A stretch of DNA of 64,000 nucleotides from Brevundimonas sp. UBA5713. Lineage in GTDB: Bacteria > Pseudomonadota > Alphaproteobacteria > Caulobacterales > Caulobacteraceae. This document shows positions 46,303 to 54,825 of the stretch, piece by piece. Location of the stretch: the NCBI RefSeq assembly GCF_002419815.1, contig NZ_DIGV01000055.1, forward strand, positions 1-64,000, given 5' to 3'. Positions within the stretch are counted from its first letter, which is position 1. Each line of letters starts with the position of its first letter. The position numbers and the translations under genes were made by a program. The notes beneath the pieces were generated by a model. It was given only the letters and a program-made list of their open reading frames with translations. It ran no database searches and had not been told where the DNA came from.

Positions 46303-47055
46303 TTAGGCGATGGAACCCCCATCCGCGGTGATGCCAGTGCCGGTGATGAAGGCCGCATCCGGACCGGCGAGAAAAGCTACAGCCTTGGCGATTTCCTCGG
46401 GGCGGCCATAGCGTTGCACGGGGATGGTGCTGGTCACCATAGAGGCCAGTTCGCCGTCAGCAGGATTCATGTCAGTATCGGTGGGGCCGGGACGCACCAG
46501 ATTGACGGTGATCTTGCGGCTGCCCAGGTCGCGAGCAAGGCCGCGTGTGAAGGATTCCAGCGCCGACTTGGTGGCGGCGTAGACGGCGAGGCCCGCAAAC
46601 GGAACCTGAAGACCGATATTGCTGCCAATGGTGATGATGCGACCACCGTCGGCCAAATGCTTTAAAGCGGCTTGGGTCGTATAGAAGACGCCGCGAACAT
46701 TCACATCGATCTGGATATCGATGTCTTCGGCCGACATTTCGGCGAAAGGGGCCATCCGCGCCACGCCCGCATTGTTGATAAGGATATCCAGACCACCCAG
46801 TTCGGATGCGGTCCGATCTACCGCGAAGCGGACCGCCGAGCGATCCGCCGCATTGGCCCGGATGGCAATGGCCCTGCGGCCCAGCGCGCGCAGTTCTGCG
46901 GCCAGGGCCTCGGCGCGCTCTGTTGAATTTTCATAGGTGATGGCGACGTCGGCTCCATCAGCGGCCAGTTGGCGGGCGACAGCAGCGCCAATGCCGCGTG
47001 CGCCGCCTGTGACCAGTGCGCGTTTGCCAGCGAGGGGAAGGGAGGTGTTGGTCAT
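46303..47055 (-). CDS. SDR family oxidoreductase
   Basis: The 250-residue short-chain dehydrogenase has the cofactor motif TGGARGIG (about 15-22), NNAG, a serine in IGSNIG, and the catalytic YxxxK as YAATK. The C-terminal ITADGGSIA is typical. It resembles 3-oxoacyl-ACP reductase-like enzymes with unknown substrate. ATG at 47055 follows GGAG; a frame extending to 47097 has no similarity. A TetR regulator is divergent, the usual partner for this enzyme type, so it is probably its target. Confidence 0.9.
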   Translation of the reverse strand: MTNTSLPLAGKRALVTGGARGIGAAVARQLAADGADVAITYENSTERAEALAAELRALGRRAIAIRANAADRSAVRFAVDRTASELGGLDILINNAGVARMAPFAEMSAEDIDIQIDVNVRGVFYTTQAALKHLADGGRIITIGSNIGLQVPFAGLAVYAATKSALESFTRGLARDLGSRKITVNLVRPGPTDTDMNPADGELASMVTSTIPVQRYGRPEEIAKAVAFLAGPDAAFITGTGITADGGSIA

Positions 47056-47130
47056 GGGAAGTCGCTCCGGTGATTCTTTTTGTGCTGATCGATACAAAAT
47101 GAATTGGAGTGGCCAAGCTTCCGCAAGGCT

Positions 47131-47155
47131 TTATTTGATGATCATTATAAAATAA
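47131..47155. promoter_or_regulatory. Dyad between the SDR and TetR genes
   Basis: The ends TTATTT and AAATAA flank a core ATGATCAT-like centre, giving an imperfect 25-bp palindrome. It lies 10 bases before the TetR ATG. It probably is the operator for both divergent genes. Confidence 0.5.
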
Positions 47156-47164
47156 TATGAATCC

Positions 47165-47797
47165 ATGTCCGAGACCCTGCCTCAGAAAGCCCGTTCGCAA
47201 CGTGGACGCCCGCGTGCCTTTGATCGTGATCAGGCGCTGGAAGCGGCCATGCGCGTGTTCTGGGAAAAGGGCTATGTCGCAACGTCCATGACTGATCTGA
47301 CCACGGCCATGGGGATTGCTTCGCCCAGCCTTTACGCGGCGTTCGGTTCTAAAGAAGACCTGTTCCGCGAGGCGCTGGATCGTTACGACAGTAATTTCCG
47401 GAACTTGGCAGGCGAGGCGTTGAACAGCGATGCCCCGGTGCGCGACCAGTTCGAGGGACTGCTGCACCTGTCGGCGCGAGAGAATGATCGCCAGACGCCT
47501 GCGGGCTGTATGATGCTGATGGCCTGCGAACAGCGCGCCGAACTATCGCCAGAGTTGGCCGATGACCTGTCGTCGCGCCGTGCGGTCGCTGTGGCGCTGA
47601 TGGAGCAGCGGCTTCACCGGGCCATGGAAACGGGCGAGGTGCCGGCGGATATCGATGCCCGCGCCATCGCCGAGTTTTACGGCACTCTCCAGCGCGGCTT
47701 GTCGATCAGCGCCAAGACCGGTGCCACGCCCGAAGAGTTGCGCAGCGTCATAGCCTCTTCCATGGCGGTGTGGGACACCCTTGTCCGCGCCGCCTGA
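47165..47797 (+). CDS. TetR family regulator of the divergent SDR gene
   Basis: The 210-residue protein has the TetR helix-turn-helix (about 18-60: FDRDQALEAAMRVFWEKGYVATSMTDLTTAMGIASPSLYAAFGSKEDLF). The ligand domain includes TPAGCMMLMACEQRAE, a pattern typical of the group that represses neighbouring oxidoreductases in response to small electrophiles or aldehydes. ATG at 47165. The divergent pair with an SDR gene and a dyad in the gap makes local repression likely. Confidence 0.88.
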   Translation: MSETLPQKARSQRGRPRAFDRDQALEAAMRVFWEKGYVATSMTDLTTAMGIASPSLYAAFGSKEDLFREALDRYDSNFRNLAGEALNSDAPVRDQFEGLLHLSARENDRQTPAGCMMLMACEQRAELSPELADDLSSRRAVAVALMEQRLHRAMETGEVPADIDARAIAEFYGTLQRGLSISAKTGATPEELRSVIASSMAVWDTLVRAA

Positions 47798-47806
47798 ACA
47801 CGGGCT

Positions 47807-48418
47807 TCAGCTATAATTAAAGCTGATGGAGATGCGCTGCTCGCTGGCGCGGTTGGCGGGCACTTCGTGACGCAGCCAGCTTTCCCACATCAGGATGGTG
47901 CCCGCCTGGGGGCGTAGGTAGACGAAGGGTTTTTCCGCCTCGGTCGCGGCTTCGGTCACGCCCGGCCGGTTCATCATCATGACCAGTCGCGGGTCTTCCA
48001 TTTTCAGCGATGACGCGCCGTCCGGAATGTGGATGTAGATGGTGCCAGAGATGATGGAGTGGGGGTGGATGTGACCGGTATGGCCACCGCCCGGCATCAG
48101 GATATTGACCCACAGATTGTCCAGCTTGGGTTTGCGCGCGATGTCAAAGTTCAGCGCCTTGGTATAGGCGGCAGCGTGCTTGTCCAGAATGCGTTTCAGC
48201 TCGGCAAATTCGGGGAAGCGCTGGGGCAGGTCGTTGATCGAGCCATAGGAGGTATAGCCCGAATAGTGGTTGTCCTCGCACCATTTAATGCCCGCTTCAT
48301 CTTCCTCGCCCATGACCAGACACAGGTCGAGCAACTCTTCGTGCAGCTCGGCCCAGCCCTTGTCGGCGGCGACGCTGGTTTCATAGATCTGGGTCGGGAA
48401 GAGGGTGCGTAGAGACAT
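47807..48418 (-). CDS. Putative 2-oxoglutarate/Fe(II) oxygenase, TIGR02466 type
   Basis: The 203-residue protein begins FPTQIYETSVA, as TIGR02466 proteins do. A double-stranded beta-helix follows with iron ligands in HTGHIHPHS (about 113-121), and WLRHEVPANRASEQRISISFNYS near the end carries the second histidine and the oxoglutarate arginine. The family is common in marine bacteria and phages; substrates are unknown. It converges with the TetR gene at a nine-base gap. Confidence 0.82.
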   Translation of the reverse strand: MSLRTLFPTQIYETSVAADKGWAELHEELLDLCLVMGEEDEAGIKWCEDNHYSGYTSYGSINDLPQRFPEFAELKRILDKHAAAYTKALNFDIARKPKLDNLWVNILMPGGGHTGHIHPHSIISGTIYIHIPDGASSLKMEDPRLVMMMNRPGVTEAATEAEKPFVYLRPQAGTILMWESWLRHEVPANRASEQRISISFNYS

Positions 48419-48560
48419 AAGGTTCTCTTATCGCGCCGATTATGGTCGGCCAAGCGGCGTTTAACTGGAAGATACAACCTAGCCACGTTCATGTGATCTC
48501 GCACAGGTTGCGCGCTGTCATCACACTGTTTGATAAGGCGGGGGCTAATAGGAGTGGAAC

Positions 48561-48788
48561 ATGAAGCGTAAACTGATCGCAACCAGTGCGGCTCTGCTAC
48601 TAATTTTCGGCGCAGGAGGCGCAACGGCGGGTAAAGGTGGTCCTCGCGATTTCGGCGAGCGGACATATCACTATGATTTCTCAGGCAGGCTGGTTGCTGA
48701 GTCCGGCGTCGACTGCTCCGGACGCTATTATCATTTCCCTTTAATACTCGGCAATTACACCGAAACGGAAACCTACTCCTGCAACTAA
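48561..48788 (+). CDS. Small secreted peptide, DUF6289-like
   Basis: The 75-residue product has a clear signal peptide ending at ATAGK (about residue 24). The mature peptide of about 51 residues is rich in Tyr and Gly, with two cysteines (VDCSGRYY and the terminal YSCN). ATG at 48561 follows AGGAGTGG. It resembles the small DUF6289 proteins. Function is unknown; a disulphide-linked exported peptide is likely. It is a lone gene closed by a strong hairpin. Confidence 0.65.
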   Translation: MKRKLIATSAALLLIFGAGGATAGKGGPRDFGERTYHYDFSGRLVAESGVDCSGRYYHFPLILGNYTETETYSCN

Positions 48789-48795
48789 AAGGGCG

Positions 48796-48829
48796 GCATC
48801 GGTCGGCGCACTTTCGCGCCGATCGATGC
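48796..48829. terminator. Strong hairpin between convergent genes
   Basis: GCATCGGTCGGCGC (48796-48809) pairs with GCGCCGATCGATGC (48816-48829) through 14 positions with one G-U pair. The hydrolase side (minus strand) is followed by CCGCCCTTTT. Confidence 0.65.
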
Positions 48830-48846
48830 TATAACCTTATCTGGAG

Positions 48847-50538
48847 TTAGAGGTCATTAGCGGCCATGGCACGCTTCAATCGTTCTTTTTCCTGAGAAGA
48901 GCGGTCCGTACCCAGCATGGCGTTCCAACCGGTCATATAGTCCACTCCGGCATAGACGTGGCCCTGACCGCTGGGCGTGGTGGTGGCGGTCAAAAGGTCA
49001 AACCCGACTTGCAGGAAGGTGACGATGGGCACCCAGCGCAGCCGCGGGCTGACGCCCGGACCGCGCGGTTGATCCAGCCATTCGGGCCTTTGCCAGATCA
49101 GTGACGGCGAGAAGAAGACGATGCCGTCTGTCGCATACTGAAGATACAGAATTCGGGTCGAACCCCATTCACCGGACTGGGGCGGGATGCCGTCCTGGTT
49201 CATGAAGCGCACGACTTCGCCGTTCCGGAAGCGTGGCAGCCACGCCGCAGAGCCGGCATCCCGATCACGGGTCAGTTGCCCCCATCCTCGGCTGGTAAAG
49301 GGCGGGCCCGACATAAAGACCCCGTCCATCGGCGCATCGACCACGTCGTAGAAATCATAGGACAGGTCGGTGTTCATGGCTCCCAGACTGAGGCCGAACA
49401 GATAGAGCTTGGGGCGGGTGTCTTCGGGCAGGCGCGACCAATAGTCATGGAAGGCCAGAAACACGGCGCGCGCGCTCTCGGCCCCGTATTCGGGAACGGC
49501 GAGCAAGGACAGCCAACTGGGCAGATAGGAGTACTGCACGCCCACCGTGGCCACATCGCCGTCCAGTAGAACTTCCAGCGGGAAATGCGATGACGGGTCC
49601 ATCCAGCCCGTGCCCGTGGGGGTGGCTATAACCAAGGCGTCACGTTCAAACGCCCCGACGCGGATGGCTTCGTTCAAAGCCAGACGGGCCCGTTCGGCCG
49701 CCGTCTCTGCCGAACCCATGCCGACATAGATGCGCAAGGGTTGAAGGGCCGGACGGTCGGTGATGGCGCTGATGGCGGGGGCGTCAGGACCTTGGCTGAC
49801 GAATGCGCGCCCCTCGGCCCCCATGGATGACCAGTCGATCAAGGACGCAGGCGAGCCGGTCGCCAAGGGATCGGACGGGCTCAGTCCATCGTCGGGCAAG
49901 GTGGCGTCTATGCGGGCATAGGTCTTGTCAAAGGCCGTGAACGCCCCGCCGATGATCACGTCTCCGCCGATGAAGACAAAGGCCGCGATAGTGGCGACCA
50001 AGCTGGCCAGCAGGGCGACCTTTTGCGGCAGGTGCTCGGCCAGCCATTTCGAGCTGACCTGAACCGCCGCCCGGAACACGCGCCCTATGCTCAGGAGCAC
50101 AATGGCCACCGCGCCCGCCACACCGGCGATGGTGAAGGGGCGCACCGTCTCGACCGGCGGCAAGCCCATGGCGGTGTGCACGTCCTGCTGCCAGTGGGCC
50201 GCCATCACAAGGCCGGCCACGATGAAGGCGACAGCCGTGCCGATGGCGATCTTGATGGCCATGTTGCGCTTGGTTCGATCAAGACGTGGCAGGCCCAGCC
50301 ACGTCCAGATGAATTTCACCCCGACGCCAACCCCATAGCCCGCTGCAAAACAGCAGCCTGCCAGCACACCCTGCAACAGACCACTGCGAGGGACCAGACT
50401 GGGGGTCAGGGACGTAAAGAAACAGATCGAGCCCAGCACAATGCCGAGGACCGACACGCCGAACGGAGCCAGAAATATTCGCCACCAGCGTCGTGCTCGG
50501 AGGCCATTCAGCAATTGGTTCGCGCGTTGGATGATCAT
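48847..50538 (-). CDS. Membrane-anchored alpha/beta-hydrolase (Abhydrolase_9 type)
   Basis: The 563-residue protein has about five membrane segments in its first 210 residues (for example FGVSVLGIVLGSICFF, AIGTAVAFIVAGLVMAA and VALLASLVATIAAFVFIGG). A long C-terminal hydrolase domain follows, with nucleophile elbow GLSLGAMN (about 395-402) and SGQGHVYAG near the end. This layout matches the Abhydrolase_9 family of bacterial membrane proteins. Its substrate is unknown, possibly a lipid or acyl ester. It lies eight bases from the TrmN6-like gene on the same strand. Confidence 0.82.
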   Translation of the reverse strand: MIIQRANQLLNGLRARRWWRIFLAPFGVSVLGIVLGSICFFTSLTPSLVPRSGLLQGVLAGCCFAAGYGVGVGVKFIWTWLGLPRLDRTKRNMAIKIAIGTAVAFIVAGLVMAAHWQQDVHTAMGLPPVETVRPFTIAGVAGAVAIVLLSIGRVFRAAVQVSSKWLAEHLPQKVALLASLVATIAAFVFIGGDVIIGGAFTAFDKTYARIDATLPDDGLSPSDPLATGSPASLIDWSSMGAEGRAFVSQGPDAPAISAITDRPALQPLRIYVGMGSAETAAERARLALNEAIRVGAFERDALVIATPTGTGWMDPSSHFPLEVLLDGDVATVGVQYSYLPSWLSLLAVPEYGAESARAVFLAFHDYWSRLPEDTRPKLYLFGLSLGAMNTDLSYDFYDVVDAPMDGVFMSGPPFTSRGWGQLTRDRDAGSAAWLPRFRNGEVVRFMNQDGIPPQSGEWGSTRILYLQYATDGIVFFSPSLIWQRPEWLDQPRGPGVSPRLRWVPIVTFLQVGFDLLTATTTPSGQGHVYAGVDYMTGWNAMLGTDRSSQEKERLKRAMAANDL

Positions 50539-50545
50539 GACAGGT

Positions 50546-51316
50546 CTAGAACACCAAATCGGCTTCGCCGCGCAGGATGGCTTCGGCTTCGGGCGTGTGC
50601 TTGGGCCCTGTGCGCGGATGCAGGATCAGTGGCGGCAACAGGCGCAACGGAGCCTTGCCCGTCTTGATGGCCTGAACCAGCACGCGCTTGGCGGGCTCGT
50701 CGGCAAAGGAGTGGACGGGACGGATAGCGAATGATCCGGCCTTGGGGGCCAGCAACGATAGAATGTCGGCCAGTCTGTCGGCGCGGTGAACGATGACGAT
50801 CTTGCCGCCTTCGCGTACCGACTTCAGCAGGAAAAGGGTCCAGGCTTTGAGGCCGTCATCGGCGATCCACGCGCCGCGACGTTCTTCGGCAGGGGCGCGG
50901 ATGGTGTTGGGATCATCGAAATAGGGCGGGTTGCTGACGGCCCAGTCAAACAGAGGCAAATCCAGCGCGCGGAAACCCTTGGCGACATCGCCTTGTAAAA
51001 GGGTGGTGCGATCGTCCACGCCATTGGCCTTGGCATTGTGCCGGGCCAGCGCATGCGCGAACGGATCGCGTTCCAGCCCGCACAGGTTCAGATCGCTGTG
51101 ACGCTTGGCCAGTTGCATCAGCACAGCACCAGCCCCGCATCCGGCCTCGATGAGTCGCTCGCCCGCCTTGGGCGCAACCGTAGCGGCAAGCAGGGCCGCG
51201 TCCATTCCTGCCCGATAGCCCTTGGCGGGCTGCCGTAAGGTCACACGTCCCCCCAAGAGATGCGTCTCTGTGGCGAAAGCAGGGTTTTCGATGTCGTGTT
51301 CGGCTTGACCCATCAT
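50546..51316 (-). CDS. TrmN6-like N6-adenine methyltransferase
   Basis: The 256-residue class I methyltransferase has SAM motif I EAGCGAGA (57-64) and the adenine-N6 motif NPPY (129-132). The N-terminal LLGGRVTLRQPAKGYRAGMDAALLAA is typical of TrmN6, which methylates A37 of tRNA1-Val. ATG 51316 or 51313 is the likely start; the open frame runs 123 codons further without similarity. It is divergent from the polyprenyl synthase gene. Confidence 0.88.
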   Translation of the reverse strand: MMGQAEHDIENPAFATETHLLGGRVTLRQPAKGYRAGMDAALLAATVAPKAGERLIEAGCGAGAVLMQLAKRHSDLNLCGLERDPFAHALARHNAKANGVDDRTTLLQGDVAKGFRALDLPLFDWAVSNPPYFDDPNTIRAPAEERRGAWIADDGLKAWTLFLLKSVREGGKIVIVHRADRLADILSLLAPKAGSFAIRPVHSFADEPAKRVLVQAIKTGKAPLRLLPPLILHPRTGPKHTPEAEAILRGEADLVF

Positions 51317-51416
51317 GGTGCCGACACCATTGTGCGCGCCATTGCGTCGGGGCAAGACGACGCAGGGGATTTTCGGGCAGAATTTGTACTTTGCCCAAGA
51401 CTTGAAAGAGAATTTC

Positions 51417-52433
51417 GTGGACGCAAAGCTCGCCGTCGCTGATCGCCCCAAGGGTGATGTGAACGCTCTGGTTGCGTTGGCCAAGGAAGACATGACCGCT
51501 GTCGACGCCCTGATCGTCGAGCGGATGCAGTCTGACGTGCCGGTCATTCCGGCGCTGGCCGAGCATCTGATTGCGGCGGGTGGCAAACGCTTGCGTCCTC
51601 TGCTGACCGTGGCCTCGGCCCGCGCCTGTGGCGGAGAGGGCGATATTGTCGCCGCCCGCAAACTGGCCGCCTCGGTCGAGTTCATTCACACAGCTACCCT
51701 GCTGCACGACGACATCGTTGACTCGTCGGAGATGCGCCGTGGCAAGGTCGCCGCGCACCTCATCTGGGGTGCGGCCTCGTCGGTGCTGGTGGGCGACTTC
51801 CTGTTTGCGCGCGCGTTCGAGCTGATGGTGGAGACGGATTCCATCAAGGCGCTGGGCGTGCTCGCCACGGCCTCGTCGGTGATCGCCGAGGGGGAGGTGC
51901 TGCAACTGACCCGCTCGCACGATGTGAACCTCGACGAAGACACCTATCTGCAAATCATCCGGGCCAAGACGGCTGAACTGTTTGCGGCGGCCTCTGAAAC
52001 GGGTGCGCTGGGTGTCGGCGTCTCGGCCGATCGCGTGACCGCCATGCGCGAATACGGCATGGCACTGGGCATTGCTTTCCAACTGGCAGACGATGCACTG
52101 GATTACGGCGCAACGTCAGAGGCTCTGGGCAAGAATGCCGGTGACGACTTTGCCGAGGGCAAGGTGACCCTGCCGCTGTTGCTGGCCATTGAGCGCACCA
52201 GCGACACCGAGGCCGCTTTCTGGGAGCGCACCATCCACCGTGGCGACCGCAAGGACGGTGACTTCGAGCACGCGCTGAAGCTGATGCGCGGCTGCGGGGC
52301 CATCACGGCCACTCTGGATCGCGCCTATGAGTACGCGGACCAAGCCAAGGCGGCGCTGTCCATCCTGCCGGACACCCCGTGGCGCAAGGCGCTGGAAGAT
52401 GTGGCCGACTACGCCGTCAGCCGCGGTGCCTAA
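51417..52433 (+). CDS. ispB: Polyprenyl (octaprenyl/decaprenyl) diphosphate synthase
   Basis: The enzyme builds the isoprenoid side chain of ubiquinone from farnesyl-PP and isopentenyl-PP. The 338-residue protein has GGKRLRP (55-61), the first aspartate motif LLHDDIVD (DDIVD 98-102) and the second as FQLADDALDYG. Chain length cannot be read with certainty; C40 or C50 is usual here. I start it at GTG 51417 after GAAAGAG, since the longer frame from 51315 lacks similarity and overlaps the TrmN6-like start. A terminator follows. Confidence 0.9.
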   Translation: MDAKLAVADRPKGDVNALVALAKEDMTAVDALIVERMQSDVPVIPALAEHLIAAGGKRLRPLLTVASARACGGEGDIVAARKLAASVEFIHTATLLHDDIVDSSEMRRGKVAAHLIWGAASSVLVGDFLFARAFELMVETDSIKALGVLATASSVIAEGEVLQLTRSHDVNLDEDTYLQIIRAKTAELFAAASETGALGVGVSADRVTAMREYGMALGIAFQLADDALDYGATSEALGKNAGDDFAEGKVTLPLLLAIERTSDTEAAFWERTIHRGDRKDGDFEHALKLMRGCGAITATLDRAYEYADQAKAALSILPDTPWRKALEDVADYAVSRGA

Positions 52434-52450
52434 CTTTTCCGGCCAATAAA

Positions 52451-52483
52451 AAAGGGCGCTACCGGATACCGTTAGCGCCCTTT
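52451..52483. terminator. Bidirectional terminator
   Basis: AAAGGGCGCTA and TAGCGCCCTTT pair, with an inner CGG/CCG stem, between the polyprenyl synthase and the convergent aminotransferase gene. Confidence 0.88.
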
Positions 52484-52505
52484 CCAATTCAAACGGTTGA
52501 GCCGC

Positions 52506-53711
52506 TTACTTCAGAGAAGCGCAGAACTTTTGAATGCGCTTGCAGGCATCTTCCAGCACGGCGTCGGACGTCGCGTAGGAAATGCGGAAGTACGGGGCCA
52601 GACCGAAGGCCGAACCCTGCACCACCGCGACACCGGCGTGGTTCAGCAGTTCGGTGGTGAAGACTTCATCGTTCTCGATGACGACGCCCGACGGCGAAGT
52701 CTTGCCGATCACGCCTGCGCACGACGGGTAGACGTAGAAGGCACCTTCCGGCGTGGCGCAGGTGATGCCCTCGGCGTCATTCAGCAGACCGACAACCAGA
52801 TCGCGACGCTTCTTGAAGGCCTCGGCGCGCGGAGCCAGAAACTCCTGCGTACCGTTCAGCGCTTCAACAGCGGCCCATTGCGAGATCGAGGCCGGATTGG
52901 ACGTCGTCTGGCTGGCCACCTTGCGCATCAGGTCGATCAGCGGCTTGGGGCCACCGGCATAGCCGATGCGCCAGCCGGTCATGGCATAGGCCTTGGACAC
53001 GCCGTTGACGGTCAAGGTGCGGTCGTACAGGTCCGGTGCGACCTGGGCGATGGTCGTGTATTCAAAGCCGTCATAGACGAGGTGCTCGTACATGTCGTCG
53101 GTCAGCACCCAGACGTGCGGGTGCTTGCGCAGCACATCCGCCAGGGCTTCCAGCTCGGCGCGCGTATAGGCGGCGCCGGTCGGGTTCGATGGGCTGTTCA
53201 GGATCAGCCAGCGGGTCTTGGGCGTGATGGCCGCTTCCAGAGTTTCGGGGCGCAGCTTGAAGCCATCGGCTTCCTCGCCGATTACGGTCACTGGCTCGCC
53301 ACCGGCCAGCAGCACCATGTCCGGATAGGACACCCAGTACGGGGCCGGCACGATCACTTCGTCGCCGGGGTTCAGCGTGGCCACCAGAGCGTTGAAGATG
53401 ACCGGCTTGCCGCCCGGAGCGACGTGGATCTGGTTGGTTTCGTACTTCAGGCCGTTTTCCCGGGCGAACTTGGCCACGATGGCAGCCTTCAGTTCCGGCA
53501 TGCCGTCGGCGTCGGTGTATTTGGTTTCGCCGCGCGAGATGGCGTCGATGGCTGCCTGCTTGACGTTCTCGGGCGTATCAAAGTCCGGCTCGCCAGCACC
53601 CAGACCGATCACATCACGGCCCTCGCGTTTGAGTTCGCGTGCACGCGCAGTGACGGCGATGGTGGCCGAAGGCTTGACGCGGGCAAGGGCGGAGGACTGC
53701 AGGCTGGACAT
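52506..53711 (-). CDS. aspC: Aspartate aminotransferase, class I PLP enzyme
   Basis: The 401-residue fold-type I aminotransferase interconverts aspartate and oxaloacetate; many members of this alphaproteobacterial type also accept prephenate. It has GAGEPDFDTPENVKQAA near the start, NSPSNPTGA (172-180), and the PLP lysine Lys240 in NGVSKAYAMTGWRIGY. FRISYA near the C-terminus holds the carboxylate arginine. ATG at 53711 (MSSLQSSALARVKPSATI) is the family start. The gene symbol is by function; aatA is used in some genomes. Confidence 0.93.
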   Translation of the reverse strand: MSSLQSSALARVKPSATIAVTARARELKREGRDVIGLGAGEPDFDTPENVKQAAIDAISRGETKYTDADGMPELKAAIVAKFARENGLKYETNQIHVAPGGKPVIFNALVATLNPGDEVIVPAPYWVSYPDMVLLAGGEPVTVIGEEADGFKLRPETLEAAITPKTRWLILNSPSNPTGAAYTRAELEALADVLRKHPHVWVLTDDMYEHLVYDGFEYTTIAQVAPDLYDRTLTVNGVSKAYAMTGWRIGYAGGPKPLIDLMRKVASQTTSNPASISQWAAVEALNGTQEFLAPRAEAFKKRRDLVVGLLNDAEGITCATPEGAFYVYPSCAGVIGKTSPSGVVIENDEVFTTELLNHAGVAVVQGSAFGLAPYFRISYATSDAVLEDACKRIQKFCASLK

Positions 53712-53834
53712 AGTGATCCCGTCAGAACAAATGGACGAATGCGCCGGGGAGGCGAGGGTTGATAACCACAGCCGCCCCTTAGCACAATGTTTGTGCGCCA
53801 ATGATCGCCGACTTCGGCAATTTGAGCGAGATTC

Positions 53835-54536
53835 ATGCGACGTTTGGCCGAATTTTTAATGCACATGGAGGCCCGTCGCTGGCGGGTGTTGCTGGTCGGT
53901 GTGCTGGTGTTCGCGGGAATCAGCGTGCTGTTCACCGTGGGCAAGCAGCAGTTCGGCCAGGCCGAGGAAGATCTGGCGCAGTGGTTGATGGGGTATCGAG
54001 CGGGACCATGGGGTCTGGCTGCCGCGATTTTCCTGTTTACAGTTTCAGCCTTTATCGGCGCGCCACAGTTCATTCTGATTGCGCTGTGCGTGCTGGCGTT
54101 TGGTCCCTGGCACGGCTTTACCTACAGCTGGATCGCCACGGTCGTTTCGGCAGCCGTGACCTATTGGGCAGGGCGAGGGCCCTTGGCGCGGTGGCTGGAA
54201 GGGCGCGCCAGCGAGCATGGGCAGCGTCTTCGCACCTTCATTGATCGCAATGCTTTTGTCGCCAGCTTCGTTATTCGCAATGTGCCATCCGCACCCTTTA
54301 TCGTTGTAAATGCGGCGTTTGGCGCAGTAAGGGCCAATTTCTGGGCCTATCTGGCGGGGTGCGCGCTGGGAATTTTGCCCAAGACCGCCATGGTTGCTTT
54401 CTTTGGCGGGAGCTTTGTCACCGCGGTTAAAGGCGACGGCGTGTGGTCGTCGGTCATCCTGGCGGTTGTGGCCGTGGTGTCGCTGGCGGTCATGTTGGCT
54501 GTGCGAGAATTAATCCGTCGTCACACGGTCAGATAG
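53835..54536 (+). CDS. TVP38/TMEM64 (VTT domain) membrane protein
   Basis: The 233-residue protein has about six hydrophobic segments. The VTT domain is marked by FIGAPQFILIALCVLAFGPWHGFTYSWIATVVSAAVTYWAGRG and the re-entrant region FVIRNVPSAPFIVVNAAFGAVRANFWAYLAGCALGILP. Related DedA/VTT proteins move lipids across membranes (scramblase-like) or affect membrane homeostasis. It stands alone, upstream of mreB on the same strand but across a 289-base promoter region. Confidence 0.85.
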   Translation: MRRLAEFLMHMEARRWRVLLVGVLVFAGISVLFTVGKQQFGQAEEDLAQWLMGYRAGPWGLAAAIFLFTVSAFIGAPQFILIALCVLAFGPWHGFTYSWIATVVSAAVTYWAGRGPLARWLEGRASEHGQRLRTFIDRNAFVASFVIRNVPSAPFIVVNAAFGAVRANFWAYLAGCALGILPKTAMVAFFGGSFVTAVKGDGVWSSVILAVVAVVSLAVMLAVRELIRRHTVR

Positions 54537-54825
54537 AGCGGGCATTTGCGGTGGTTTCTGACGGCAGGGCTAAAAACCGGTCAGAAATCGCCTCATTGGT
54601 GACTTAAGTTTACGGCCCTTCTGACAAGGCGGTGATGGCAGTTGCATAGGTGCTTGCAATCATCGCGTCATAAGGGCACACCGGACTTTAAGTCGGCTGG
54701 CGTACACACAGAAAGGCCCGACGCGTCATACTCTTGGCGTTTCGGGACGGGGGCGTAGCCAGTGCTGACAAACATCCTTTAGCGCCCATTCGGCTCGAAA
54801 AACACACAAGCGGTACCCGACGCCC

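Noticed and set aside
50946..52082. Long minus-strand frame across the TrmN6-like and polyprenyl synthase genes
   Set aside because: It conflicts with two well-supported genes and has no recognisable domain.
54537..54825. tRNA or small RNA gene in the gap before mreB
   Set aside because: No cloverleaf or terminator-bounded stem set is seen. Only an inverted repeat TTTCTGAC-N17-GTCAGAAA (54555-54587) stands out, more like an operator or weak terminator.
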